Below are positions 7,981 to 16,008 of a stretch of DNA of 64,000 nucleotides, piece by piece. Numbering within the stretch: position 1 is the stretch's first letter; each line of letters opens with the position of its first letter. The notes beneath the pieces were generated by a model. That model saw only the letters and a program-made list of their open reading frames with translations, was not told the origin of the DNA and ran no database searches. The stretch spans positions 1 to 64,000 of the forward strand of contig CANONN010000002.1 in NCBI GenBank assembly GCA_947567625.1, written 5' to 3'. The stretch comes from an uncultured Roseburia sp. GTDB taxonomy: Bacteria > Bacillota > Clostridia > Lachnospirales > Lachnospiraceae. The position numbers and the translations under genes are program-made.

Positions 7981-8991
7981 TAATTTCCTCTTTTTCACCA
8001 TCATACAGATGACAACCGGCGCCCCAAAGACCGCCGTGACCGAGCCGATGCTAAGCTCCGTCGGTGCAAACAACGTGCGCGCAATCAAATCACACGCAAG
8101 ACAAAAAACCGACCCGCCAAGGAAGCAGGCCGGTATTAGCGCCAGCGGCCTTGAGGTGTGAAACAATGCCCTCGCCAGATGGGGGACCGCGATTCCGACA
8201 AAAGAAACCGGCCCGGCAAACGCCGTCACGCAGGCGGAAAGCACGCCGGAGAGCACAAGCAGCATGGCTCGAAACAGGCGGACGTTTACGCCCATATTGG
8301 CGGCATACGCCTCCCCGAGCTGATAAGCGCCTATGGGTTTCGACAACAAGATCACAATCGCCATCGTAACAAAAATGACCGCGGCCATCATCTGAATATG
8401 CGTCCAGTTCATACCGGAAAAGCTGCCCAATGACCAGTTATGTAAATTGACAATGTTGCTGTCGTCGGCAAATGTGACGGCGAAATCCGTGACGGCAGAG
8501 CAGATATAACCGATCATCACGCCGCAGACCACCAGCATGGACATATTTCCCAGCTGATTGGCAGCCAAAAGCACGAACCCTATGGCGATCATCGAACCAA
8601 AAAAAGCCGCCAGCATCATGGCAGCGGAACTGATGGCAATTCCCCGCTCAAGCAGCGCGATCATAGTGAGCGCCACGGTCAGTTTTGCTCCCGATGAAAT
8701 GCCGAGTACAAAGGGGCCCGCTATGGGGTTGTGAAAAAAGGTCTGGAGCAGATAGCCGGACACCGCCAGCGCCCCGCCCAAAAGCACGGCCGCGAGTATG
8801 CGGGGCAAGCGTATATCCCAGATAATGCGGCCTGCCGTTCCGTCTCCGACACGCTTTAAGAGAATCGCAACGATTTCACGCGGCGGCACGCTCACACTGC
8901 CTGCACCCACACTCCACACAAAAAAAATAAGCAGCAAAACCGCCAGCAGGATAAAGGCTGCCGCACAGCGGATAAAATATTTCTTTTGCAT
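7975..8991 (-). CDS. BtuC/FecCD-type ABC transporter permease
   Basis: A 338-residue polytopic membrane protein (about 9-10 helices) with the family landmarks RLPRILAAVLLGGALAVSG, NPIAGPFVLGISSGA, GSFSGMNW and FAGPVSFVGIAVPHLAR. It forms the channel of the importer with the ATPase encoded next. I chose the ATG at 8991, which has GGGAGGAAGT just before it; a GTG upstream lies inside that site. The gene is cotranscribed with the binding protein 24 bases upstream. Confidence 0.94.
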   Translation of the reverse strand: MQKKYFIRCAAAFILLAVLLLIFFVWSVGAGSVSVPPREIVAILLKRVGDGTAGRIIWDIRLPRILAAVLLGGALAVSGYLLQTFFHNPIAGPFVLGISSGAKLTVALTMIALLERGIAISSAAMMLAAFFGSMIAIGFVLLAANQLGNMSMLVVCGVMIGYICSAVTDFAVTFADDSNIVNLHNWSLGSFSGMNWTHIQMMAAVIFVTMAIVILLSKPIGAYQLGEAYAANMGVNVRLFRAMLLVLSGVLSACVTAFAGPVSFVGIAVPHLARALFHTSRPLALIPACFLGGSVFCLACDLIARTLFAPTELSIGSVTAVFGAPVVICMMVKKRKLG

Positions 8992-9015
8992 ACTTCCTCC
9001 CACTTCTTTGCCTTT

Positions 9016-10404
9016 CTACCGTAAGCGATACAGATAGGTCAAGTCCTCATCCCCGACGTCTTCGTCTGTCAGCACGTTATAGAAATCCAAGATCAGGTCG
9101 CAAAGCCCCGTGCTCTGCTGAAACATATTTTTCCCTGTGCACCAGACATTTTTATTTTTTACGGCCTTAAAATCGGCAAACAGACTGCTCTTCGCCACCA
9201 GTTCATCCAGCATGAGCAGCTCTTTGTCTATGGCGCTGTTATAGATCAAAATATCCGCATCTTTTGCGGCGGCATAAAAAGCCTCCATCTGAATCGTTTC
9301 CGTTGACAGCACATTCTCTTCTGCTGCCAGCTCTGAGAACACATAATCTCCCCCCGCCATTTCCAGCATTTGAGCCACATAGTCTTTTGATTTGCGCACA
9401 TTGACGCTTCCGTTGGACGTAACATAAAAAAACGCGACTGTCTTTTTCCCGCTTTCCGGCGGCTTTAACTGCTGCAACAGTGACTGCTGCGCGTTAAAAT
9501 AATCCTCCGCCTCACGCTCTCTGTTCAAAAGCGCGCCGTAAAGCTTCATCCATTCCATGCGGCCCAGCGGGTGCGTTTCGTAGCTGGAATATTCCACCAG
9601 CACCGGGATTCCGGTGTTTTCCAGCTGCTCTTTTACCTCCGGCGTGTGATAAATCATCGTCGACTCGATTGCCAGCGTGCACTGCTCCGACAAAATAAGC
9701 TCATAATCGGGCGTACTGTATTTGCCGGCAAATAAAATTTCTCCCTGCTCCATCGCCGCGCGCGCTTCCTCAATATACCAGGCGGACGCATCTATCCCGG
9801 ACAGCCGTATCGCATCTATACAGTCCAATGCGCGAAACAAATCCATCGCCGATGTAGCTGCAAGGTAAATGTCAGTAAGCGGCTGCCGTAAGACTGCCAC
9901 GTCCTCCGGCAGTCCCGCCGGCACCGGCGCGCCCTCTGGCACTACGAGATAACGATTGTTCTGCGCGATCGTGATTAATTTGTAATTATTGTCATAATAA
10001 TCGACTGTAAACTGAGTGGCGTAGGAGAGCGTCATTTCGCCGTTTTTGTGCATATCTTCCCATTCGACAGCATTTTGATCTACCAAAAAACTGCTCTCTG
10101 TCCTATCATCTGACGCCAGATCTGTGCTCTCGTCTCTGCCTGGCGCAACATGATCTGCGCCCTCTTCCCCATCCGCAGCAGACAAATCCGTGTTCTCTTC
10201 CCTATTTGAAACGTTTTGGTTTGCGTGCTCTGCGGGTCGGCCAGACACCCCACAGGAGGAGATGATTCCCGCACATGCCAGCCCAAGCAGCACGATTCCT
10301 GCCGCCCTTCGCACACACCGCCGCTTTCCCCGGCACATACTGTTTTCGCGCTTCGCCGCTTCCGGCCTCCTCCAAAGTCCCCCTGACACCTTTCCACTTT
10401 CCAT
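9016..10404 (-). CDS. ABC transporter substrate-binding lipoprotein (BtuF/FhuD fold)
   Basis: A 462-residue extracellular binding protein. The N-terminus has an unusually long basic part, a hydrophobic stretch and a lipobox ISSC (Cys51), then a charged linker of about 70 residues rich in D, E and T before the binding fold (LTDIYLAATSAMDLF, YSTPDYELILSEQCTLAIES, FFYVTSNGSVNV). ATG at 10404 has GGAG 12 bases ahead; an internal ATG (10338) gives a more normal signal peptide but has no clear ribosome site. It belongs to the class III periplasmic-binding family for B12, haem or siderophores; context favours corrinoids. Confidence 0.85.
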   Translation of the reverse strand: MESGKVSGGLWRRPEAAKRENSMCRGKRRCVRRAAGIVLLGLACAGIISSCGVSGRPAEHANQNVSNREENTDLSAADGEEGADHVAPGRDESTDLASDDRTESSFLVDQNAVEWEDMHKNGEMTLSYATQFTVDYYDNNYKLITIAQNNRYLVVPEGAPVPAGLPEDVAVLRQPLTDIYLAATSAMDLFRALDCIDAIRLSGIDASAWYIEEARAAMEQGEILFAGKYSTPDYELILSEQCTLAIESTMIYHTPEVKEQLENTGIPVLVEYSSYETHPLGRMEWMKLYGALLNREREAEDYFNAQQSLLQQLKPPESGKKTVAFFYVTSNGSVNVRKSKDYVAQMLEMAGGDYVFSELAAEENVLSTETIQMEAFYAAAKDADILIYNSAIDKELLMLDELVAKSSLFADFKAVKNKNVWCTGKNMFQQSTGLCDLILDFYNVLTDEDVGDEDLTYLYRLR

Positions 10405-10411
10405 ATGTATC

Positions 10412-11494
10412 TTATTCTCCTTTGATCGTCGCAGAATCAAAGTACAGGGTATAGTCGATCTCATGCGGCGTGCTCATGGCCGTCGTATCCGCCGTAATCG
10501 GCATATTCCAGTCAAACCCTGCAACCGGTATCAGAAATGTACTGTTTCCCTCTGTATTCACCGGCTCAAAGCGCTCACCGTTTACCAGCACATAATCATA
10601 GTTGGGACTGCCGAAAATGATTGTCGCAGTCGCTTCGCCATCCTCCACCACCAGCTTGGCGGGGGATTCCACCTTCGTCTTACCCGAGCCGCCCGCCAAT
10701 GTGACGGCAATCCAATAGGTTCCGTCCATCAGACTCAAATCCTCCACCGCCTTTATCATTCCCTGGGCAAAAGCCTCCTGCGGCAGGGAATCGGCGCGAA
10801 ACAGAAGCGTTCTGTCGTACCATTTTTCTTTCTTTTTACTGAACGCCGCGCAGGAAATCCCCTGATCTAACGCCTCCACCGGAACGGTAAATGTGTGCGC
10901 ACCGTCGGCATTTTCTTCGTAAGCTATATAACTTTCCTCCGTCGCGCCAGCGGCCTGCTCGGCACTGCCCATGTAAAGATACCGATATCCGGTTCCTCCC
11001 ATCGTCATGACAGCCGTCATATCGCCATTTTCGACTTTCAGCTCACATGCTGTGATCCGAAACATGGACGAGCTTGAATCCACCGTCACCTCATAGACTC
11101 CGTCTCTGATATCGCTCCCATTTATGGGAACCATGCCGTCTTCCACTACCTCCTGCGGCGTGGCCATCTCATCGGCGCCGGCCACGTCGGAGGCAGTTTT
11201 TGCCGTTTCCTCCTGCGGCGTGGCCATCTCATCGGCGCCGGCCACGTCGGAGGCAGTTTTTGCCGTTTCCTCCTGCGGCGTGGCTATCTCATCGGCGCCG
11301 GCCACGTCGGAGGCAGTTTTTGCCGTTTCCTCCTGCGTGTCCTGTATATCATCTGCAAGCGCCTCACTCTGCCCTACAGCGGTCCTTGTGACGCCGGCTG
11401 CCGCGTCATGATTTGACGTATCTGCTGTCCCGCAGGATATGCACACCTGCGATATCATCCATAACGCCAAAAATATTCCTGCCTTTTTTCTCAT
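10412..11494 (-). CDS. twin-domain surface lipoprotein of the cobalamin-regulated operon
   Basis: A 360-residue exported protein with a signal peptide ending in CISCG (probable lipid-attached Cys21), a repetitive linker made of three 20-residue copies rich in E, T, A and D, and then two related domains of about 105 residues. Both domains follow the same pattern: DGxYxxxV, a VENGDMTA or VEDGEATA strand, a GSxxYxY turn, a FxVPV or FLIPV strand and a closing TLLFRADS or TLYFDSA. The twin beta-rich design suggests a ligand-binding or NEAT-like sandwich, but I do not recognise a named family. Position between CbiK and the binding protein suggests it hands over metal or tetrapyrrole. Confidence 0.75.
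   Translation of the reverse strand: MRKKAGIFLALWMISQVCISCGTADTSNHDAAAGVTRTAVGQSEALADDIQDTQEETAKTASDVAGADEIATPQEETAKTASDVAGADEMATPQEETAKTASDVAGADEMATPQEVVEDGMVPINGSDIRDGVYEVTVDSSSSMFRITACELKVENGDMTAVMTMGGTGYRYLYMGSAEQAAGATEESYIAYEENADGAHTFTVPVEALDQGISCAAFSKKKEKWYDRTLLFRADSLPQEAFAQGMIKAVEDLSLMDGTYWIAVTLAGGSGKTKVESPAKLVVEDGEATATIIFGSPNYDYVLVNGERFEPVNTEGNSTFLIPVAGFDWNMPITADTTAMSTPHEIDYTLYFDSATIKGE
11151..11330. repeat. three 60-bp in-frame tandem repeats in the lipoprotein gene
   Basis: Three almost identical 60-base units (11151, 11211, 11271) encode a 20-residue linker unit containing ETAKTASDVAGADE. They differ by about one base (the third has a changed codon giving I for M). Near-perfect identity suggests recent expansion and likely copy-number variation between strains. 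Confidence 0.9.
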
Positions 11495-11618
11495 ATTTCC
11501 TCATCATTCCGCCGCTTAAACGGCATTGCAATTCATGACTAATCGTTACTGTTTTATTCACAAACAGCGGCTTGATTACCGAATTTGTACAAGCCACCAA
11601 ATGATTATATATGTAGAA

Positions 11619-12710
11619 CTATTTCAGCTGTCCCATGGCATCCTTCGCATGCTGCACAAACATATCCTGAATTGCCTCCAGGCTGCCAAGTCCCTCAACA
11701 ACGCACTCTACTTCATAGCCCGCCGCCTCAAATGCCGTTTTCCAGGAATCCTCCTCCCCGCCGGCCATATCGTTATTTGCATGATCTCCGGCAACGATCA
11801 TCAGCGGGCGAAGCACTACTCTCTCATAATCGCCCGCCTGCACCATAGCCAGCACATCATCCAGCGTCGGTGCGGCCTCCACGGTTCCGATAAAATAGTT
11901 GCCATAGCCAGCCCCGGTGAGCATCTTTTGCATTTTGGCATAGACGGCATTGGAGTCGGCCTCCGTTCCATGCCCCATAAAACAGATCGCAGTCTTACCG
12001 TCGTCGTAAGCAGCGGTCGCATCTGTGATAGCCTTTATCACGCTTTTAAAATCTTCCTCCGATGTCAAAAGCGGTTCCCCGACTGCTACCTGTTCAAACG
12101 AATCGGCATATTCCGCCGCCTCATTGACCAAATCGTTGTACTCCAGGCCATTCATCAAATGCGTCGGCTGGATGACCAGCGTTTTCACGCCATTGGCGAC
12201 GGCACGCTCCAACGCCTCCCTCACATTGTCAATCGCTACCTTGTCGCGTGACTTGACATGATCAATAATGATCTGGCTGGTAAACCCCCGGCGCACGGAG
12301 TAATCCGGGAAATTGTCGGCTATCTTTTCTTCGATCGCGCCGATCGTCAATCTCCTGTTATCGTTGTAGCTCGTTCCGAAGCTGACGACCAAAAGCTCTT
12401 TTTCTCCGATTTCATCCTGATTTCTCGTATCGTCCAAAGATGCGTCCCCCGTATCGTAATTTTCTTCCTCTGCTCTCTGTGCCTTTTGTCCCGCTGCATC
12501 TGCCTGTCTGTCATTCTCTGCCGTGTCGTCATTTTCCGGCTCTTCCGTTTGTCCCACGGCAAACTGCGCATCTTCGCCCATCCTCTCGGAAACGTTATCC
12601 TGACGCACAGGCTCTCCATTCGCCGCGGTATCATTTTTCTCCCCGCAGCCGGCGGCCGCACTGATCAAGCAGACGCCGGCCAAAATCATTGCAAGCACTC
12701 TTTTTTTCAT
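11619..12710 (-). CDS. cbiK: exported CbiK-type sirohydrochlorin cobaltochelatase lipoprotein
   Basis: CbiK inserts cobalt into sirohydrochlorin in anaerobic B12 synthesis. The catalytic part (about residues 104-363) shows LLVVSFGTSYND, the active-site histidine in QPTHLMNG (His184) and the second in CFMGHGTE (His247), plus PLMIVAGDHANND. Unlike cytosolic CbiK it starts with a signal peptide and lipobox (Cys22) and an acidic linker of about 80 residues, so the enzyme should sit outside the membrane. Exported CbiK proteins are known in some anaerobes (CbiK-P of Desulfovibrio). It is the first gene after the cobalamin riboswitch; the ribosome site AAGGAGG is strong. Confidence 0.92.
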   Translation of the reverse strand: MKKRVLAMILAGVCLISAAAGCGEKNDTAANGEPVRQDNVSERMGEDAQFAVGQTEEPENDDTAENDRQADAAGQKAQRAEEENYDTGDASLDDTRNQDEIGEKELLVVSFGTSYNDNRRLTIGAIEEKIADNFPDYSVRRGFTSQIIIDHVKSRDKVAIDNVREALERAVANGVKTLVIQPTHLMNGLEYNDLVNEAAEYADSFEQVAVGEPLLTSEEDFKSVIKAITDATAAYDDGKTAICFMGHGTEADSNAVYAKMQKMLTGAGYGNYFIGTVEAAPTLDDVLAMVQAGDYERVVLRPLMIVAGDHANNDMAGGEEDSWKTAFEAAGYEVECVVEGLGSLEAIQDMFVQHAKDAMGQLK

Positions 12711-13012
12711 TTTGTTCCTCCTTCTGACCTATCCTGTCAATGCCCCGTATTCACGGCATTTTCGTTTTCTAACCGCTTAAACATAGGAGCGGTTGCCGAT
12801 TCCGAATTATACCTTGAAACGCCACAGATTTATCTCTGACGCCTCCCGTGCAGATTTGGGCTGCACATCGGTATACCGCACACGAAACATTGGCTATACC
12901 GATCCTCGAAATTTTTACAAGATATACAAAAGAAGCTCATGCAGCAGCCGAGTGCCATACGCACCCGCGCACACGAAAAAAACTGTCAGCGGAAATCGAC
13001 TGACAGAGTAAA
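12711..13012 (-). other. long 5' leader between the riboswitch terminator and cbiK
   Basis: About 300 untranslated bases of the cobalamin-regulated transcript. It contains hairpins such as CGGTATAG/CGGTATACCG near 12870-12900 and GTGCAG/CTGCAC near 12850-12868. A TATAAT sequence near 12805 might be an additional -10 box. I see no coding region. Confidence 0.4.
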
Positions 13013-13052
13013 AAGCCTACAGATATCCCATGTGGATACCTGTCATACGGTA
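13013..13052 (-). terminator. terminator of the cobalamin riboswitch (attenuator)
   Basis: On the minus strand ACAGGTATCC, a four-base loop and GGGATATCTGT form a stem followed by AGGCTTTTT. It lies 40-80 bases after the aptamer, where a transcription terminator for B12-dependent attenuation is expected. Confidence 0.7.
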
Positions 13053-13089
13053 CGACCAATTACTCGTGATCCGGAATCTATATTCCTGT

Positions 13090-13250
13090 ACCAATAGCTG
13101 GCAGGTTTCCTGGCTTACCGATCATCATACAAAACCGTCTTCCCAATATACTCAGTGACTGTGTCTTACACGCGGGTTTTGCACTCCTGGCTTACAGTGA
13201 CGAGATCGCACAGGACTTACACCTGTTTCCCTTTTAACCGTTATCTTAAA
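13090..13250 (-). promoter_or_regulatory. cobalamin riboswitch
   Basis: On the minus strand the conserved blocks of an adenosylcobalamin aptamer are present in order: GGGAAACAGGTGTAAGTCCTG, the CGTCACTGTAAGCCAGGAGTG core, and the closing B12 box AAGCCAGGAAACCTGCC near 13095-13125. It controls the downstream cbiK and uptake genes, presumably turning them off when B12 is plentiful. Subclass cannot be set by eye. Confidence 0.95.
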
Positions 13251-13288
13251 CGATCGTAAACGCATCAAAGAAATGCGCTTACGATCAT
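13250..13288. other. strong hairpin upstream of the cobalamin riboswitch
   Basis: CGATCGTAAACGCAT and ATGCGCTTACGATC form an almost perfect stem of 14 pairs with a short loop. It lies inside the leader transcript just before the aptamer. It may shield the aptamer 5' end or act as a boundary; no T-tract follows. Confidence 0.5.
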
Positions 13289-13339
13289 GCCTCCGGCAAT
13301 ATATAAGTAACGGCACCACCTATTATTTCGATTGCAGTT

Positions 13340-13368
13340 ATCATATCATTTTAGGAAATAAAAGTAAA
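13340..13368 (-). promoter_or_regulatory. promoter of the cobalamin-regulated operon
   Basis: Minus strand TTTACT (13363-13368), 17 bases, TATGAT (13340-13345). It lies just past the ribU stop and would start transcription about 70 bases before the aptamer core. Confidence 0.6.
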
Positions 13369-13370
13369 GA

Positions 13371-14003
13371 CTATCTTGTTCCCTTTAAAATCGGCGAAAG
13401 CGGCTTATACACAATAAATGTGAGAATTACGGAAAACAATCCTTTCAAAATGGTAAACGGCATATTAAAGCATACCAGACACTGGAAAATGTTTTTTACG
13501 GACGGTACGATCAACTGATACGCCGCCAGAATCAAATTTTTGTCCATAAAATTGTAATACACCGGATAAACAAGAAAATAATTCGATACCACACTGAACA
13601 GTCCCATGATAACAGCGCCTGAGAGCGAACCGACCAGAGCCATTTTCTTGCTTTTTTTGCGTTTGTAAATCAATCCTGCCGGCAGCACAAACGCTACGCC
13701 AAGGATAAAGTTGGAAAGCTCGCCCACACCCCCGGTGGTGCTGATAAACAGGTGCAGCAGATTTTTGATCAGGCAGATCAGCACACCGCACACCGGGCCG
13801 AATGTAAAGGAACCGATCAAAGCCGGTAGCTCCGACAAGTCCATTTTGATAAACGACGGCATAAACGGTACGGAAAAGTCGAGAAACATCAAAATATACG
13901 CTACCGCGGACAGCATCGCTGTCATCGTCAGATAGCGAACGTTTACGCGCTTTTTCTCTCCTCTTTTTTCTCCCATATTGGTTTTTTTTTGTGATATGTC
14001 CAT
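13371..14003 (-). CDS. ribU: riboflavin ECF transporter substrate-binding component
   Basis: RibU is the membrane S-component that binds riboflavin and works with a shared energy-coupling module encoded elsewhere. The 210-residue protein has about six helices and the family features DFSVPFMPSFIKMDLSELPALIG near residues 42-64 and NLLHLF. The FMN riboswitch upstream confirms the substrate. GGAG lies nine bases before the ATG. No EcfA or EcfT gene is in the window. Confidence 0.94.
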   Translation of the reverse strand: MDISQKKTNMGEKRGEKKRVNVRYLTMTAMLSAVAYILMFLDFSVPFMPSFIKMDLSELPALIGSFTFGPVCGVLICLIKNLLHLFISTTGGVGELSNFILGVAFVLPAGLIYKRKKSKKMALVGSLSGAVIMGLFSVVSNYFLVYPVYYNFMDKNLILAAYQLIVPSVKNIFQCLVCFNMPFTILKGLFSVILTFIVYKPLSPILKGTR

Positions 14004-14029
14004 ATGATTTTTCTCCTTTTCTCTGCAAA

Positions 14030-14170
14030 ATTCATGGGATTTTCTGAAAGCCTGTGCAATCGCGCAGGGAAGAGACCGCTTCCTCTGCGCAATCGAGTAG
14101 GTGAGATTTTTCCCCTACTCGCCGCGCGGGGTGCGTGCAGCAAAGCTGCTAATTTCCTTACGCACCCCTG
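14030..14170 (-). other. structured ribU leader with three hairpins
   Basis: Between the riboswitch terminator and ribU lie three strong stem-loops: GGGGTGCGT/ACGCACCCC (14128-14168), GAGTAGG/CCTACTC (14094-14120) and TGCGCAG/CTGCGCG (about 14055-14088). None has a T-tract. They resemble the stacked hairpins of family B cassettes and sit right before the ribosome site. A role in translation or RNA stability is inferred. Confidence 0.5.
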
Positions 14171-14177
14171 CACATAA

Positions 14178-14214
14178 AAAATCCCGGGACATGATACCGC
14201 TCCGGGACTACGCT
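14178..14214 (-). terminator. terminator of the FMN riboswitch (attenuator)
   Basis: Minus strand GTCCCGGAG, a loop and TGTCCCGGGA followed by TTTTTTA. It lies about 70-100 bases after the aptamer and is the expected intrinsic terminator of an FMN-dependent attenuator. Confidence 0.75.
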
Positions 14215-14284
14215 GCATTGTAAACATACAAAAGAATCTGCCGCTCCTCCTGCATCTCTTTTGGTACGCTCATTCGTTATGCGC

Positions 14285-14464
14285 TCTTCTCTCATCCAGA
14301 CTGTACTGTCGGTCCCAGAATCTCACTGGGTCGGCTGCCCTAGTGTACTAAAAATTCATTCTGCGCCATTTAGCTGAAATGAACGGGTCAGTACACCCGC
14401 AGTTCACGGACTTTCCGGCACTGCCGGATTCACCGTCGGTCGGGAATCACACCCTGCCCCGAAG
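14285..14464 (-). promoter_or_regulatory. FMN riboswitch (RFN element)
   Basis: On the minus strand the RFN signatures appear in order: CTTCGGGGCAGGGTGTGATT, CCCGACCGACGGTGAATCC, AGTCCGTGAACTGCGGG, and the closing GGGACCGACAGTACAGTCTG then GATGAGAGAAG. It precedes ribU and should repress it when FMN is abundant. Confidence 0.96.
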
Positions 14465-14489
14465 AATTTCTTATTTGTTTGCAAGCTGT

Positions 14490-14518
14490 ATTATAATACT
14501 GTTTTATTGACATTGCAA
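14490..14518 (-). promoter_or_regulatory. promoter of the ribU transcript
   Basis: Minus strand TTGCAA (14513-14518), 17-base spacer and a perfect TATAAT (14490-14495), ending about 20 bases before the FMN aptamer. Confidence 0.75.
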
Positions 14519-14576
14519 GGATTTTCACAGGTTTTGAGCGGAAGTTTTATTCGGGAAAATTTTCCATTATCTATGT
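14501..14576. repeat. imperfect direct repeat, left copy (ribU promoter region)
   Basis: The stretch TGTTTTATTGACA-TGCAAGGATT, then GGTTTT, AAGTTTT, TCGGG and TTTCCATT, recurs in the same order at 16428-16503. The two copies flank the AT-rich segment that holds the JAB-like gene and the broken AIPR gene. Only this copy keeps the TATAAT of the ribU promoter. Confidence 0.6.
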
Positions 14577-14823
14577 AAATTGGCATATCTCTACATATAT
14601 TTACATGAAAATGGTGTAAATTTTGGTGTAAATTCGGATGCCTGTTTTCAAGGTTGTAAATTTTTCTGTGTCAAAGGAGGAAAAATCCTTCCGGTAAGAT
14701 TCAGATATGTACATCGGGCTGTCGAATTCTAAATCATTTTGTGGATATGGATATGTTAAATACTCTGTAACCGTTACAGCCGATATAATATATTCACTAT
14801 TTGTTTTTCTTTCCAGAACTTCT

Positions 14824-15210
14824 TCATTCTTGGATAATACAGCTCACTTTGCGGTTATAATTTTCTTTTTTTACAAGATATGAAATATTCCCTAAATTTG
14901 TAATTACCACCATCATCTTAACTGTACCATTACTAAGAAAAAATTTTACATCTTCCAATGAAAATTTTGATAATGATGGATGGTTATGGAGTACCATAAC
15001 AACACATTGAATAGATGTGGTTATCAAATGGTATGCCACTGTATTCATACATGGATCAACAGAATGTTCATCTCCCAAAGCAACTCCCATAAATTCTTTT
15101 CCTTCAGCAAGCAAATTCCTATAATCCAGACTATAAGTAAGCGCTACCTCATTAGAATCATTATCATTTTTAGAAATCATCAATACTTCCAGAGCTAATT
15201 CCTGTAGCAT
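14824..15210 (-). CDS. RadC-like JAB/MPN domain protein
   Basis: A 128-residue protein with the JAMM signature in relaxed form: LHNHPSL followed after four residues by FSLEDV (His-x-His, Ser and Asp ligands), and an upstream Glu in EGKEFMGVALG. This is the core of RadC/JAB proteins, zinc metalloproteases or nuclease-like factors common on mobile DNA. A full RadC has an N-terminal helix-hairpin-helix part that is absent here, so it is either a short standalone JAB protein or truncated. The open frame continues about 12 codons upstream without a start. The region is AT-rich compared with its neighbours. Confidence 0.65.
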   Translation of the reverse strand: MLQELALEVLMISKNDNDSNEVALTYSLDYRNLLAEGKEFMGVALGDEHSVDPCMNTVAYHLITTSIQCVVMVLHNHPSLSKFSLEDVKFFLSNGTVKMMVVITNLGNISYLVKKENYNRKVSCIIQE

Positions 15211-15241
15211 CAAATATTCGCTTTCTGGAATCTCCCTGTAT

Positions 15242-15352
15242 CTAACTTAATGGTACTTTTTCGATAGCCATATCCGTAATCATAATTTTATTGGTGCGCT
15301 TTTGAGCCATTTCTAAATCATTAATGGGTATCTTTTCATTTTCAGATTTCAC
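15242..15352 (-). CDS. possible 36-residue open reading frame
   Basis: A GTG start with AGAGGG seven bases ahead opens a frame running to a TAG at 15242. The product is hydrophilic, begins MKSENEKIPIN and has a lysine/arginine-rich middle. It sits just before the JAB-like gene and might be a coupled small gene or the remains of a longer one (the frame stays open upstream to about 15390). No family recognised. Confidence 0.3.
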   Translation of the reverse strand: MKSENEKIPINDLEMAQKRTNKIMITDMAIEKVPLS

Positions 15353-15501
15353 TTCTAATCCCTCTCTCTTTACATTTAGAAAAAAAGATTCCACATGTAC
15401 AAAAAGCAAAATTACGATATAACATTATCTGTTTTCAGATATTCAATCAAACTTCCTTTTTGCATGATATCTGCTGCGTCGATATTTCTTGTCAATTTTA
15501 T

Positions 15502-16008
15502 TCATTTAAAAAGATTTTCAATTTTATACAATGCCAATGCACTGGTGTAATATATGATTGGTTTGTCCGAACTTTTAAAAATTTTATTGCCAAATCGTTT
15601 TACAACAGCACCATATTGACCAGATACAGCTCTTGGTTCGTCTAAAAACATTGCAGCAATTGTTTTTATTTGTGTAGAAATAGAAATAATTCTATTTTGG
15701 GGAATATCACTGTTTCTATATTGACCTGTCCTGCGTTCATAAACTAAAGATTCTTGCGTTGTAAAGGTTTTATAAAACTCTACAAGGTTCTTTTGAAATG
15801 TTGACAATGCTTCTAACTGTTCTTTTTTAATTGCAGTTTGACTGTTAGTAGCCTTAGTTATTTCATCTAAATCAAAATCATTGGTACCGTATATATTATT
15901 AACAACACAATAATTTGAAAAATACTCAAATAGTAGTGCAGAATCATTAAAACTCAAACGAAAATCATTCTAAAAGGCATCTAACATACTTTGAGTAATC
16001 CTATCCAT
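15502..16008 (-). pseudogene. AIPR family abortive-infection protein, broken
   Basis: AIPR proteins (about 550-600 residues) give abortive phage resistance. A clear start (GGAGGAATAAAA then ATG, 16008) encodes MDRITQSMLDAF, then an in-frame TAG (15970-15972), and the frame continues NDFRLSFNDSALLFEYFSNY, typical of the AIPR N-terminus. After about 30 more residues it jumps to sequence typical of the C-terminal half (KATNSQTAIKKEQLEAL, YERRTGQYRN, then an AMFLDEPRA block). The central catalytic part is missing and the end is short. Nonsense codon plus internal deletion mark it as inactive. Family assignment is by motif memory. Confidence 0.6.

Noticed and set aside
11151-11330. Regular 60-bp repeats considered as a CRISPR array
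   Set aside because: There are no spacers: the units abut, stay in frame and code for a linker. The same applies to the repeats at 24401, 28895, 34742 and 34930.
13465-14028. A second minus-strand frame over ribU (187 codons)
   Set aside because: It is out of frame with ribU and has no membrane-protein character; RibU motifs are in the other frame.
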